Shown: piece after piece, positions 1 through 5,996 of the stretch | Position numbering within the stretch: the first letter of the stretch is position 1 | Layout: every line of letters starts with the position of its first letter | NCBI GenBank assembly: GCA_018265615.1 | Contig: JABLYX010000102.1 | Span: 1 to 9,645, forward strand | DNA: 9,645 bases | Reading direction: 5' to 3' | Source of the DNA: Lentisphaeria bacterium | Lineage (GTDB): Bacteria > Verrucomicrobiota > Lentisphaeria > Victivallales > Victivallaceae | Made by a program: the position numbers and the translations under genes | Notes under the pieces: generated by a model | What the model was told of the DNA's origin: nothing | What the model saw: only the letters and a program-made list of their open reading frames with translations | Databases searched by the model: none

Positions 1-18
1 CGTCACATACTATGCATT

Positions 19-738
19 ATGCGTTATGAATTCACATTAATTGAATTGCTGGTCGTGATTGCGATCATTGCGATTCTCGCTTCGATGCTGCTGCCGGCGC
101 TGAATCAGGCGCGGAACCGTGCCAGGACTTCCACCTGCCTCAATAATCTCAAGCAGATCGGCGGGGCGGGCTCCATGTATGCGTCGGACTACGGGGATTA
201 CGTCGTTCCGGCTTTCGCTCCGTGGGAGGCGGGAGATAAGATTCCGAAGGGCCGCCATATCAACTACTGGCCCGGCAAGCTGCGCAGCTATCTCGGCGTG
301 AACGGCACGCCGGATTCCAGCGGATATTTCATCGAGCGCGACGACCAGTACAAAATCATGCTCTGCCCGTCCCAGATCGAAGCGTTCGGCTATGGCCACA
401 ACGCCTGGTATCTCAGCATCCAGTCGGGGGCGACCGTGACCGGAAGCTCCACGAACAAGTATGTGAAGCTCACGAAGTTCAGGAAATCTTCGTCTGTGAT
501 CTTCGTCGGGGACGCCTATTTCGGCAAGGACAACCCCAGGTACAACGCATTCGACAACTGGTCGTCGCTGCTTTCGCCCGGCAGTTGGGGGTGGAAGAGC
601 AGTTGGCAGCCGCTGAACTTCCTCCATTCCGGCCGGGCCAACACCGCCTGGCTCGACGGGCACGCTTCATCGCTGGACACGAACAGCGGCGCAGTGGCCG
701 GAACCAATTGCGATCAGAACTATTACGGCAAACAGTAA
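19..738 (+). CDS. Prepilin-type N-terminal cleavage/methylation and H-X9-DG domain protein
   Basis: A 239-residue protein of the pseudopilin-like family common in Lentisphaerae and Planctomycetes. Residues 5-21 read FTLIELLVVIAIIAILA, the type IV/type II prepilin methylation motif and the start of the long hydrophobic N-terminal helix; Glu at +5 of the presumed mature protein is present. Near the C-terminus His203, nine residues, then Asp213-Gly214 match the H-X9-DG motif (TIGR04294-type). The middle resembles the exported globular domain of this family. It is probably processed by a prepilin peptidase and anchored in the inner membrane or built into a pseudopilus; its exact job is unknown. 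The residue before Phe5 is Glu, not the usual Gly. The first ATG in frame is at 19, but no Shine-Dalgarno site is visible in the 18 bases before it and the frame is open to the window edge, so a start further upstream is possible. A GH2 gene follows after 22 bases. Confidence 0.9.
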   Translation: MRYEFTLIELLVVIAIIAILASMLLPALNQARNRARTSTCLNNLKQIGGAGSMYASDYGDYVVPAFAPWEAGDKIPKGRHINYWPGKLRSYLGVNGTPDSSGYFIERDDQYKIMLCPSQIEAFGYGHNAWYLSIQSGATVTGSSTNKYVKLTKFRKSSSVIFVGDAYFGKDNPRYNAFDNWSSLLSPGSWGWKSSWQPLNFLHSGRANTAWLDGHASSLDTNSGAVAGTNCDQNYYGKQ

Positions 739-749
739 CTCTGCCCCAC

Positions 750-754
750 GGAGG
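750..754 (+). promoter_or_regulatory. Ribosome binding site of the GH2 gene
   Basis: GGAGG lies 6 bases before the ATG at 761, in the 22-base gap after the prepilin gene. It fixes the GH2 start and is consistent with translation from a transcript shared with the prepilin gene, since no promoter or terminator fits in the gap. Confidence 0.8.
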
Positions 755-760
755 TATCCC

Positions 761-3700
761 ATGAAACTGATTCCGCTTCTGGCGGGGGCGCTCTGCGCGC
801 TCGCCGCCGCTCTCGCCGCCGCCGAAATTCCCCCGTATCTGCCGGCTCCGCACGATTTCAAACGGATCGAAACCGTCAAGCCGGCCGAAGTCGAATTCCG
901 GCTCGGGAACGAAACGGTCAGGCCGTCCGATTTTGTCCGCAGCCGCTCTCTGAACGGTGAATGGCGTTTTTCCGGCGTGACCAATTCCGCGGCGCCGTTT
1001 CCGGCGGACACCGACCTGAGTTCCGGCTTCATGCAACCGGAGTTCGACGCATCCGGCTGGAGCACGATCAGGGTTCCGCTCGACTGGTTCATGAAATACC
1101 CGCAGGCGCGCAAAGAGTCCGAGCCGTACACGAAGGGACTCTACCGCACCGCATTCCAGCTCACGTCCGGTGAGCTCAGGGACCGCCGTGTCATCCTGAA
1201 ATTCGACTGCGTCGGCTATGAGGCGAAGGTGTTCCTGAACGGGAAAGAGGTCGGGAACCATCACGGCGATTTCACGCCGTTTGAGATCGACGCGACCGAC
1301 GCGGCGAAGGCGGGGGAGAATGTGCTCGCGCTGCGCGTGTTTTCCGATTTCGGACCCGCCTTCGGCAGGAAGGAAAAGGCGGTCCACGCCTACGGGGCCC
1401 AGTGGTGGATCGGCAACATCAAGGGCGGTATCTGGCAGGATGTGACGCTTTCGCTTGAACCGGCGCTGCGCATTTCGAAGATGTTTGTCGTGCCGGATCT
1501 CGCGAAAGGCGGCGTGGAGGTCGATTACACGATCGTGAACCACACCGGCAAACCGTTCGCCGGAACCCTCGACGGGGTTGTCACCGACGCCATGAAAGCC
1601 GCCGCCAACACCCCGGCCGGAGCCGCTTCGGCCCGGATCGCCCTGAAGCCCGGCGTCAACACGGGCCGCCTTGTGCTGAAGCTCGAAAATCCGCAGAAAT
1701 GGTCGGTCGACCGCCCTTACCTCTATTTCCTGACGCTTGCCTTGAGGGAACCGGAGCGCGTGGTCTCCGCCGCGAGCTCCCGCTTCGGCTACCGCGAATT
1801 CCACACGAAGGACGGGAAATTCTACCTGAACGGCGAGGAGATTTACCTGTTCGGGGAGAACATTCCATCCTGCAGCTACGGCGGCTTCGGCCGCTCCGCC
1901 GCGGATGAGGAGAAGCGCTTGAGCGGCTTCATCCTCGGCTGCCGCAATCTCGGTTATGTCATTCTGCGCAATGCGCATATGCCGATCGTTCCGGCTGCTC
2001 TCGCGATCGCCGACGAGTGCGGCATGATGGTCTTCAACGAGTGGGCATGGTGCTTCACCGCGGGCTTTGACATCCCGGAATTCGAAAAGCGCAATCTGCC
2101 GGAGCTGCGTGAATTCGTGGAGGCGACTTACAACCATCCCTCCGTCGTGATGTGGTCGCTCGGGAACGAGGTCGTTCATTCGAACCGCCCGGAGATCGCC
2201 CGGCAGATGGATCTCCAGGTCGCGGCGGTCCGCGCCATGGACCGTCAGAAACGGCCGATCAGCACCTTTTCCGGGCAGGCCGGGTGGCAATCGTACGGAC
2301 GGACGAAGCTTGACACCGACGTGTACGACCTGCATACCTATGTCGCGCTCTCCAGCCCCTGGACCCGGCGCAATCTGGAGGCCGACCGGGTTTACAGGGG
2401 GCTGCTGGAGATCTTCGGCGGCGCCGGGGGCAGGCTGGACAAGCCGCTGGTCGCATGGGAGAATGTCGGATTCTCCTGGGGGTTCCACGACGCTTCGAAC
2501 AAGAATCCGGAGTTCAAACGCGGCGACATCGACGAATACCTGAAATATGCCGGCCGGAAGTTCAACTGGGGACAGCCGTGCGGAATCGGCTTCACCGGCT
2601 GCATGAGCCTGGCCGAAGCGGTCGATCCAGCCGTGCGGCAGGATGTTCCGATGTCGCGTTACGGGCGGCGCATCTTCGAGCTCTACCGCCTCGACCGCCG
2701 TTTCACCGGCTTCGCGCCGTGGTTCAGCGACCCGACGCTCAGAGCCGCGGCGCTCTGGAATCAGCCGGTTCTGCCGACGCTGCGCAACCGGGCCGGGCTA
2801 CCGCCCCGCAGCCTTTTTGCGGGGGAGACGACCGGCTGGACCATGGAGCTGGTCAACAGTTCGAACCGCGCATACCGCGGCCTGACGCTTGCGCTTTCCC
2901 TTGCGGGGAGTGACGGCAAAACCGTTCCGGTCGCCTCTCTTCCGGCCGGGGAGCTGCCGCCTCAGTGCAATGTGGCGCGTGAAATCAAGTTCGCCATGCC
3001 CGTGGCCGCGACCGGCTTTTACCAGCTCCGGCTCACGCTGCTTGAGAACGGCCGTGAAATCGCCCGCAACTACTATGACCTCTATCTCGACACTCCGGCG
3101 CTGCGGAGCGGGAAGATCGAACCTGTGCGCCCCGTATTTGTCTATGACACCGGCTCTCCGGAAAACGTTGCCCGTCTCGGGGAGCAGCTCAAGGCGTTCG
3201 GCATCCCGTTCCGCATCATCCGCAGATTCGGCGAGTTGAAAGCGCCGGCGACGCTCATTGTTCCGGCGGAGGGCGCGGGGACTCCGCAGCGCCTCCGGCT
3301 CAAGACCGAACCGGAGCTGTCGCGCTTCATGAACGAGGGCGGTATTCTGCTGCTTCTCGAACAGCGGAACCCGGCGAGCGAGCTGCCCGGGGGACTGCTG
3401 CTGGTCGCCGATGAGAAGAGCTTCTGCGACCCGGCCGTTTCGGCGCATCCTGTGTTCGCGGGGCTCTCCGACCGGAATTTCGACACCTGGAACAATCCCG
3501 ATTGCGGCTATGTCGTCAGCGCCTCCTGTATGCCGCTCAACGCCAATGCGCTCGCGGTCAAGGGGCCGGATCTCGGCCGCCGGGATATCGGCATGGCCCT
3601 GCTCGAGGGACGGGTCGGCAGGGGGCGGCTGATCGCGTCGCAGCTTGAGGCGTTCGCCTCCGCTCCGCAGGACAGCTCGGCCATGCGGTATCTGTACAAC

Positions 3701-4882
3701 CTGATCCGCTATGCGGTCGGGACCGAAACGCTTCGAGGGGAGACGCGTCCGCTGATTCCGGCCGCCGCCGCCGAATACAAGGTCACGGCATCGCGGCTCG
3801 TTCCGGTCAATCTCGGCCCGTATGCGAACCGCAGCTTCACGGATGAGGCCGACAACGACGGGAAAGGCGGCTGGTTCGACCAGGGGGAGAACGACTTCCG
3901 CATGATGCCGCTCGGAACGGTCGAAGCGGCCGGAGTCACGTTCGAAATCATCGATCCCGCCCGGAACGGCGGCAGATCCTGCATCGTGCTGGCCGGGACC
4001 GACCGTCCGAAATTCCCGCTCGCGGTCACGGGGATCAGGGTGAACCGCAGATTTTCGCGGCTCTTCTTTCTGCACACCGCGGCATGGGGCGGCGAGACCG
4101 ATGCGGGCCGTTACCGCATGAACTACGCCGACGGGAAATCGGTCGAGCTGCCGCTTGCCGGCAACCGCAACATCGGCGACTGGTGGAACGCCTCGCCGCT
4201 GCCGGAGGCGCTGGTCGGCATCCACCGCAGGAACGCCGCCGGATACAACGTCGGCACGTTTATCGCCGAGTGGGAGAATCCACGGCCGGAGGTGGAGATC
4301 GCCTCGATTGATTTCCTCTCGCCGCTCTGCCGCGACAGGGGCCGGATCGATTACCTTCCCGCCAAAACGGCGGTCCCCTGCCTCATCGCCGTAACCGGCG
4401 AGACGGTTCCCGGGAACCCGTTCGAAATCACAGGGAAGAATCTGCGCGGCTGCAATCCGGCCAGAGAGGTCGGCTCCACGGTTTCCGGAACGGTCCGGAA
4501 GAGCCGGGCGGAGGGGGCGGAGCTCTGGAATATCGCGTTCAAAGCCTCCCCCGAGGGGGAGATTCCGGCCGCTTTCTTCGTGTATTCGCCGGAGGGGATG
4601 TCCGGCAGATATGACTCTCTCGTGCTCAATATCAGGAGCCGCCGGGAGGGACGGGTCGAAGTCGTCCTGCCCGAAAAGAACTGGCGGGGCCGGTTCAGCG
4701 GCAGCATCGATCTCGCCGGCGACGGGAAGTTCCACACCTACCGCCTGCGTTTCGGCAGGGAACTGAAACAGTCCGGTTCATTCAGCCTTGCCGGCCTGCG
4801 CAACGAACTGTTCTTTTTCTATCGCGGCAGCCGCGCCCGGCCGGCGCTGGAATTCACCGTCCGGAGCGCGGTGCTCGAATAG
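761..4882 (+). CDS. Large secreted glycoside hydrolase family 2 protein
   Basis: A 1373-residue exported enzyme of the GH2 (beta-galactosidase, glucuronidase, mannosidase) superfamily. Residues 1-21 form a signal peptide (MK, hydrophobic core, AAA before Glu22); no lipobox is seen. Domains by eye: jelly-roll sugar-binding domain about 60-232 (SLNGEWRF at 63, then GGIWQDV), Ig-like domain about 235-345, and TIM barrel about 350-640. The acid/base residue is probably Glu470 in WSLGNEV and the nucleophile Glu567 in PLVAWENVG, 97 residues apart. The remaining 730 residues go beyond a standard GH2: a beta-rich linker domain (640-785), a Rossmann-like segment (about 790-987) resembling the class I amidotransferase/ThuA-like fold, a domain with DEADNDGKGGWFDQGEND (about 1005-1215), and a final probable beta-sandwich. 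The catalytic residues indicate a retaining glycosidase; the substrate cannot be told from sequence. It probably works in the periplasm or at the cell surface and follows a prepilin gene in one unit. Confidence 0.9.
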   Translation: MKLIPLLAGALCALAAALAAAEIPPYLPAPHDFKRIETVKPAEVEFRLGNETVRPSDFVRSRSLNGEWRFSGVTNSAAPFPADTDLSSGFMQPEFDASGWSTIRVPLDWFMKYPQARKESEPYTKGLYRTAFQLTSGELRDRRVILKFDCVGYEAKVFLNGKEVGNHHGDFTPFEIDATDAAKAGENVLALRVFSDFGPAFGRKEKAVHAYGAQWWIGNIKGGIWQDVTLSLEPALRISKMFVVPDLAKGGVEVDYTIVNHTGKPFAGTLDGVVTDAMKAAANTPAGAASARIALKPGVNTGRLVLKLENPQKWSVDRPYLYFLTLALREPERVVSAASSRFGYREFHTKDGKFYLNGEEIYLFGENIPSCSYGGFGRSAADEEKRLSGFILGCRNLGYVILRNAHMPIVPAALAIADECGMMVFNEWAWCFTAGFDIPEFEKRNLPELREFVEATYNHPSVVMWSLGNEVVHSNRPEIARQMDLQVAAVRAMDRQKRPISTFSGQAGWQSYGRTKLDTDVYDLHTYVALSSPWTRRNLEADRVYRGLLEIFGGAGGRLDKPLVAWENVGFSWGFHDASNKNPEFKRGDIDEYLKYAGRKFNWGQPCGIGFTGCMSLAEAVDPAVRQDVPMSRYGRRIFELYRLDRRFTGFAPWFSDPTLRAAALWNQPVLPTLRNRAGLPPRSLFAGETTGWTMELVNSSNRAYRGLTLALSLAGSDGKTVPVASLPAGELPPQCNVAREIKFAMPVAATGFYQLRLTLLENGREIARNYYDLYLDTPALRSGKIEPVRPVFVYDTGSPENVARLGEQLKAFGIPFRIIRRFGELKAPATLIVPAEGAGTPQRLRLKTEPELSRFMNEGGILLLLEQRNPASELPGGLLLVADEKSFCDPAVSAHPVFAGLSDRNFDTWNNPDCGYVVSASCMPLNANALAVKGPDLGRRDIGMALLEGRVGRGRLIASQLEAFASAPQDSSAMRYLYNLIRYAVGTETLRGETRPLIPAAAAEYKVTASRLVPVNLGPYANRSFTDEADNDGKGGWFDQGENDFRMMPLGTVEAAGVTFEIIDPARNGGRSCIVLAGTDRPKFPLAVTGIRVNRRFSRLFFLHTAAWGGETDAGRYRMNYADGKSVELPLAGNRNIGDWWNASPLPEALVGIHRRNAAGYNVGTFIAEWENPRPEVEIASIDFLSPLCRDRGRIDYLPAKTAVPCLIAVTGETVPGNPFEITGKNLRGCNPAREVGSTVSGTVRKSRAEGAELWNIAFKASPEGEIPAAFFVYSPEGMSGRYDSLVLNIRSRREGRVEVVLPEKNWRGRFSGSIDLAGDGKFHTYRLRFGRELKQSGSFSLAGLRNELFFFYRGSRARPALEFTVRSAVLE

Positions 4883-4898
4883 CGCTGCCCCGGACATG

Positions 4899-4939
4899 AA
4901 AAATCCGCGCCTTCTCCCGATGGGAAAGCGCGGATTTTT
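4899..4939. terminator. Bidirectional rho-independent terminator
   Basis: A perfect 12-base inverted repeat, AAAAATCCGCGC (4899-4910) and GCGCGGATTTTT (4928-4939), surrounds a 17-base loop that can itself pair (TCCC with GGGA). The GC core of the stem is followed by T6 on the plus strand (4935-4940) and by T5 on the minus strand. It sits in the 69-base gap between the converging GH2 and pilin genes and should end both transcripts. Confidence 0.9.
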
Positions 4940-4951
4940 TCTGTGGAGGAA

Positions 4952-5203
4952 TCAGTTGTTGGTGCCGTAGTCGGCGCCGGTCTTGTCGAGCTCCTGAACG
5001 ATTTCGAGGCTCGATTTGCTCATCGAGTCATCCTCCTGTCCGCCGAGCGTGACCGTTACGCCGGTCACCATGCTGCGGAGGCGGTCGCTGAAGTTGGCCA
5101 GCACAAAGAGCGCCGCCAACGCCACCACGACGATCAGAATGACATATTCCAGAACTGCCTGTCCACGCTGTCTGCGCCGCAGCCTGCCGCGTACGATACC
5201 CAT
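4952..5203 (-). CDS. Flp-type (type IVb) pilin-like protein, 83 residues
   Basis: A small single-pass protein with an Flp prepilin signature. A short basic leader (MGIVRGRLRRRQRG) is followed by QAVLEY, which fits G/XXXXEY with Glu at +5 and Tyr at +6, and then a hydrophobic helix (VILIVVVALAALFVLANF). A prepilin peptidase (TadV/CpaA-type in known systems) would cut after Gly14, leaving a mature protein of about 69 residues with a polar tail rich in Asp, Ser and Thr. It is clearly similar to the 53-residue gene just upstream (shared LRRRQxGQxxLEYVI), suggesting tandem duplication. The start at 5203 is preferred over an in-frame ATG at 5242 because AGGGAGG lies 6 bases before it and because the leader then matches its paralogue. 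It is the last gene of the panD unit and is followed by a strong terminator. No Tad secretion genes lie in the window, so its assembly partners must be elsewhere. A TadE-like or other membrane role remains possible. Confidence 0.82.
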   Translation of the reverse strand: MGIVRGRLRRRQRGQAVLEYVILIVVVALAALFVLANFSDRLRSMVTGVTVTLGGQEDDSMSKSSLEIVQELDKTGADYGTNN

Positions 5204-5209
5204 AGTCCG

Positions 5210-5216
5210 CCTCCCT
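5210..5216 (-). promoter_or_regulatory. Ribosome binding site deciding the start of the 83-residue pilin
   Basis: On the minus strand AGGGAGG stands 6 bases before the ATG at 5203. The alternative in-frame ATG at 5242, 3 bases beyond the previous stop, has no such site. Confidence 0.75.
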
Positions 5217-5245
5217 CTGGTTGTAGACGAATGATTGCCCATAAA

Positions 5246-5407
5246 TCACGGAAAATCGGCGCTTACCAGCTCGATCATCCGGCTTCCCTGTTTCGAAAAT
5301 GCTCCGACGAGCGCGAGGAGCGACAGCGAAAATACGGTCAGCAGCACGAGCATGATGACATACTCAAGTATTACCTGCCCCGCCTGCCGTCTCCGCAACC
5401 GTCTCAT
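5246..5407 (-). CDS. Flp-type (type IVb) mini-pilin, 53 residues
   Basis: Found by reading the minus strand between panD and the next pilin. The ATG at 5407 opens a 53-codon frame ending in TGA at 5246. The product has a basic leader MRRLRRRQAG, then QVILEY (G/XXXXEY, Glu +5, Tyr +6), a continuous hydrophobic helix (VIMLVLLTVFSLSLLALVGAF), and a short polar tail of about 16 residues. This is the normal plan and size of an Flp pilin subunit, and the mature protein would be about 43 residues. A strong GGGAGGAG site (5411-5418 on the minus strand) precedes the ATG. It begins 18 bases after the panD stop and ends 42 bases before the next pilin start, so the three genes probably form an operon. 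It resembles the 83-residue neighbour over leader and helix but lacks most of its C-terminal tail. It is short enough that automated annotation may skip it. Confidence 0.82.
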   Translation of the reverse strand: MRRLRRRQAGQVILEYVIMLVLLTVFSLSLLALVGAFSKQGSRMIELVSADFP

Positions 5408-5425
5408 CGGCTCCTCCCGGAACGC

Positions 5426-5794
5426 TTATTTACGCACGCCTTTGCGCATGATGACGTTGTTCTTCTCGTTCAGCACAATCACGGGGGGATCGAGCTCCCG
5501 CGCCTCCTCCTCCGACATCAGGGAGAACGCCATGACTGTAATTACGTCGCCGACCTTCCCGAGGTGCGCCGCCGGGCCGTTCAGGCAGAACGTCCGCTCC
5601 CCCGGGACCCCCGGGATCGCGTATGTTTCGAGCCGCGACCCGTTCGTACGGTTCACCACCAGGATCTTCTCATACGGCAGGATGCCCGCGTCGGCGAGGT
5701 ATTCGGGGTCGATTTCGAGGCTTCCCTCGTAATCGAGCTCACAGGCCGTCAGCCGGGCAAAGTGAATCTTGCCGCTCAACATTATTTTCTGCAT
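5426..5794 (-). CDS. panD: Aspartate 1-decarboxylase proenzyme
   Basis: A 122-residue pyruvoyl-dependent decarboxylase that converts L-aspartate to beta-alanine for pantothenate and coenzyme A synthesis in the cytoplasm. From the ATG at 5794 the numbering fits the well-studied E. coli enzyme: Lys9, His11, Gly24-Ser25 (self-cleavage site that makes the pyruvoyl group), Arg54, Thr57, Tyr58 and Asn72-Gly73 are all in place, so the enzyme should be active. That match favours 5794 over an in-frame TTG at 5800. No clear Shine-Dalgarno site precedes the start. Length is normal for the family. PanD genes are often near panB/panC; here it is instead first in a unit with two Flp-type pilin genes. The first pilin's ribosome binding site lies in the 18-base gap after panD. 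Confidence 0.97.
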   Translation of the reverse strand: MQKIMLSGKIHFARLTACELDYEGSLEIDPEYLADAGILPYEKILVVNRTNGSRLETYAIPGVPGERTFCLNGPAAHLGKVGDVITVMAFSLMSEEEARELDPPVIVLNEKNNVIMRKGVRK

Positions 5795-5841
5795 AATCAA
5801 TAACCGGATTGTTGTTTCGCGATAAATGCCATCCGGCTATT

Positions 5842-5850
5842 AATATACCA
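5842..5850 (-). promoter_or_regulatory. Candidate extended -10 promoter of the panD-pilin unit
   Basis: The minus strand reads TGGTATATT, an extended -10 (TGn plus 5/6 match to TATAAT), about 48 bases upstream of the panD ATG. No good -35 hexamer is seen at 16-18 bases, which is usual for extended -10 promoters. The 9-mer TATATTAAT recurs before the HD-domain gene. This is inferred from sequence only. Confidence 0.4.
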
Positions 5851-5852
5851 CG

Positions 5853-5862
5853 TTTCCGGAAA
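5853..5862. repeat. Perfect palindrome TTTCCGGAAA in the divergent panD/thrC region
   Basis: A 10-base self-complementary site directly upstream of the candidate panD -10 element, where an operator could sit. Related CCGG-centred words lie nearby (AACCGGAT at 5802, ATCCGGCT at 5831), the latter two forming a 7/8 inverted pair in the panD leader. No known regulator is recognised. Confidence 0.35.
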
Positions 5863-5933
5863 TAATCATCTCCCGAAAACGACTATTTCAGCTTTTTTAC
5901 ACGATTTATCGGTGAAACCGACTTTAAAAATCC

Positions 5934-5980
5934 CTGTTTGCAATGTAAATTAAGCACGTCATATTTCAATTGTCAAACAG
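5934..5980 (+). promoter_or_regulatory. Inverted repeat in the thrC leader/promoter region
   Basis: CTGTTTG (5934-5940) is matched by its exact complement CAAACAG (5974-5980). The arms extend inward with two bulges (CAATG against CAATTGT). Between and across the arms lies a weak promoter fit, TTGCAA (5938-5943) and CATATT (5960-5965) 16 bases apart, each 4/6 to consensus. It may be an operator or a leader hairpin for thrC, or chance in AT-rich DNA. Confidence 0.3.
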
Positions 5981-5996
5981 AAAAATCAAGAAAACC

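Noticed and set aside
479..4735. Two very long minus-strand open frames (479-2488, 669 codons; 2798-4735, 645 codons) opposite the GH2 gene
   Set aside because: They are Arg/Pro/Gly-rich shadows of GC-rich coding DNA, with no recognisable domains. The plus frame has a signal peptide, ribosome binding site and GH2 motifs throughout.
5204..5242. An upstream ATG at 5242 giving a 96-residue version of the second pilin
   Set aside because: It has no Shine-Dalgarno site and adds a leader unlike that of the paralogue; AGGGAGG clearly serves the ATG at 5203.
4943..5803. A 286-codon plus-strand open frame across the panD-pilin region
   Set aside because: Its protein is low in hydrophobic structure and matches nothing, while three well-marked minus-strand genes with ribosome binding sites occupy the same DNA.
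5889..5900. The T6 run near 5893 as a terminator
   Set aside because: No GC-rich stem precedes the T-run on either strand, and it lies between divergent genes where no transcript should end.
5970..5996. A TTG start at 5970 for thrC
   Set aside because: It adds only a Lys-rich stretch not expected in the family, overlaps the inverted repeat and possible promoter, and has no ribosome binding site.
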